A stretch of DNA of 5,324 bases from Acidimicrobiia bacterium (GTDB taxonomy: Bacteria; Actinomycetota; Acidimicrobiia; Spongiisociales; UBA5794), in assembly GCA_030618675.1 (NCBI GenBank), contig JAUXCV010000127.1, forward strand, positions 1 through 5,324, read 5' to 3'. Position 1 is the first letter of the stretch; each line of letters opens with the position of its first letter. This document shows positions 4,486 to 5,324 of this stretch, one piece after another. The position numbers were made by a program, and so were the translations under genes. Under the pieces are notes generated by a model, which saw only the letters and a list, made by a program, of their open reading frames with translations, had not been told where the DNA came from and ran no database searches.

Positions 4486-5324
4486 GTGTGCGGAATCATG
4501 GGCTACGTAGGCCCTCAGGAAGCTGCTCCCATCATCATGGATGGGTTGAAGCGTCTTGAGTATCGGGGCTACGACTCGGCCGGAATAGCGATCAGCAACG
4601 GGGCCATCAGGGTTACGAAAGCCGAAGGCAAGATCGTCAATCTTGAAGCGCTTCTCGATGAGGAGCCTCTGAGGGGTCATATCGGTATCGGGCACACTCG
4701 CTGGGCCACCCACGGGCCACCATCCGACGCGAACGCTCACCCGCACGCCGATCCATCCGGGGAGTTCGTCGTGGTGCACAACGGGATCATCGAGAACTTC
4801 CAAGATATCAGGGACGAGCTCGGTGCTCACGGGTCCGAGTTCACTTCTGAGACGGACACGGAATTACTCGCGCATCTTGTAGCACGTGAGTACGACGGCG
4901 ATCTCGCCGACGCCGTTCGCAGAACAGTTGCGCTCTCCGAGGGTGCCTATGCGATGGTTGTGATGTCGAAGAGAGAGCCGGAGAAGATCATCGCAGTTCG
5001 CAAGATCAGTCCGCTCGTGATCGGGCTTGGCGAAGGGGAGACGTTCCTCGCATCCGACATACCGGCGATTCTCCATCACACGCGAGACTTCCTGATCATC
5101 GAGGATGACGAGATGGTCATCGTCACCGCTGAGGGGGCGACGGTGGAGACGATCGGGGGCGAGCCGATCGATCGTGGTGTCACTCACGTCGACTGGGACG
5201 CCGAACAGGCGGAGAAGGGTGGCTACGAGCACTTCATGCTGAAGGAGATCTACGAGCAGCCCGACGTGATCGCCGAAACCCTCGCGGGCCGCATCAAAGA
5301 AGACGGCACGGTGTGGCTTGAGGA
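4486..5324 (+). CDS. glmS: glutamine-fructose-6-phosphate aminotransferase (isomerizing) GlmS, 3' end outside window
   Basis: GlmS makes glucosamine-6-phosphate from fructose-6-phosphate and glutamine, the committed step of amino-sugar synthesis in the cytoplasm. The first 279 codons are present of about 600-620. The N-terminal class II glutamine amidotransferase domain is complete: MCGIMGYVG with the nucleophile Cys2, YRGYDSAGIA (26-35), GHTRWATHG (69-77), HNGIIENF (98-105), and SETDTE (121-126). The linker FMLKEIYEQP (250-259) leads toward the first sugar isomerase (SIS) domain, which is cut off by the window edge. The start is GTG 4486, because family members need Cys directly after the initiator Met and AAGGAGG sits 8 bases upstream. 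No frameshift or stop is seen in the part present. Expression is predicted to be reduced by its own product through the ribozyme in the 5' leader. Its third codon positions look less GC-rich than those of the leftmost minus-strand frame. Confidence 0.98.
   Translation, partial: MCGIMGYVGPQEAAPIIMDGLKRLEYRGYDSAGIAISNGAIRVTKAEGKIVNLEALLDEEPLRGHIGIGHTRWATHGPPSDANAHPHADPSGEFVVVHNGIIENFQDIRDELGAHGSEFTSETDTELLAHLVAREYDGDLADAVRRTVALSEGAYAMVVMSKREPEKIIAVRKISPLVIGLGEGETFLASDIPAILHHTRDFLIIEDDEMVIVTAEGATVETIGGEPIDRGVTHVDWDAEQAEKGGYEHFMLKEIYEQPDVIAETLAGRIKEDGTVWLE

Noticed and set aside
4498..4500. ATG as glmS start
   Set aside because: It would delete the catalytic cysteine that must follow the initiator methionine; GTG 4486 has an ideal ribosome site.

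Overview
The window reads as chromosomal housekeeping DNA from a moderately GC-rich bacterium, most likely an actinobacterium (Actinomycetota). The main clue is the same-strand order truA, rplM, rpsI, glmM, glmS, which matches the order seen in actinobacteria such as Mycobacterium. The protein sequences agree (for example the L13 stretch LLRGKHK-type followed by APHMD). The class cannot be fixed from the sequence alone; a deep-branching, Acidimicrobiia-like lineage is a guess.

Layout. Positions 1-490 hold no secure gene. There is a hydrophobic minus-strand reading frame (141-449) with very high GC at third codon positions but no start codon, and a weak terminator-like hairpin (109-138). From 491 everything runs on the plus strand. 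First comes a Yip1-type multi-pass membrane protein (491-1015), then, 14 bases later, truA (1030-1800, tRNA pseudouridine 38-40 synthase). A 125-base leader with two hairpins precedes rplM (1926-2390, ribosomal protein L13), which overlaps rpsI (2390-2782, S9) by one base. glmM (2831-4144, phosphoglucosamine mutase) follows after 48 bases.

The 341-base gap between glmM and glmS is the most informative part. It carries a six-unit heptamer repeat (4146-4187), a small inverted repeat (4187-4199), a four-unit octamer repeat (4219-4252), and then a complete candidate glmS ribozyme (4291-4433). The ribozyme has the conserved cleavage site, core strings, and P1, P2, P3, P3.1, P4 and P4.1 helices. 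A linker follows with alternative pairings and a strong Shine-Dalgarno site, and then glmS (from GTG 4486), which runs off the right edge.

How the parts fit. GlmS makes glucosamine-6-phosphate from fructose-6-phosphate and glutamine; GlmM converts it to glucosamine-1-phosphate for UDP-GlcNAc and peptidoglycan. Glucosamine-6-phosphate is also the cofactor of the glmS ribozyme, so the layout predicts product feedback on glmS mRNA, while glmM lies upstream of the cleavage site. The glmS ribozyme class is best known from Firmicutes, so finding one in an actinobacterial-type gene cluster is the main point of interest.
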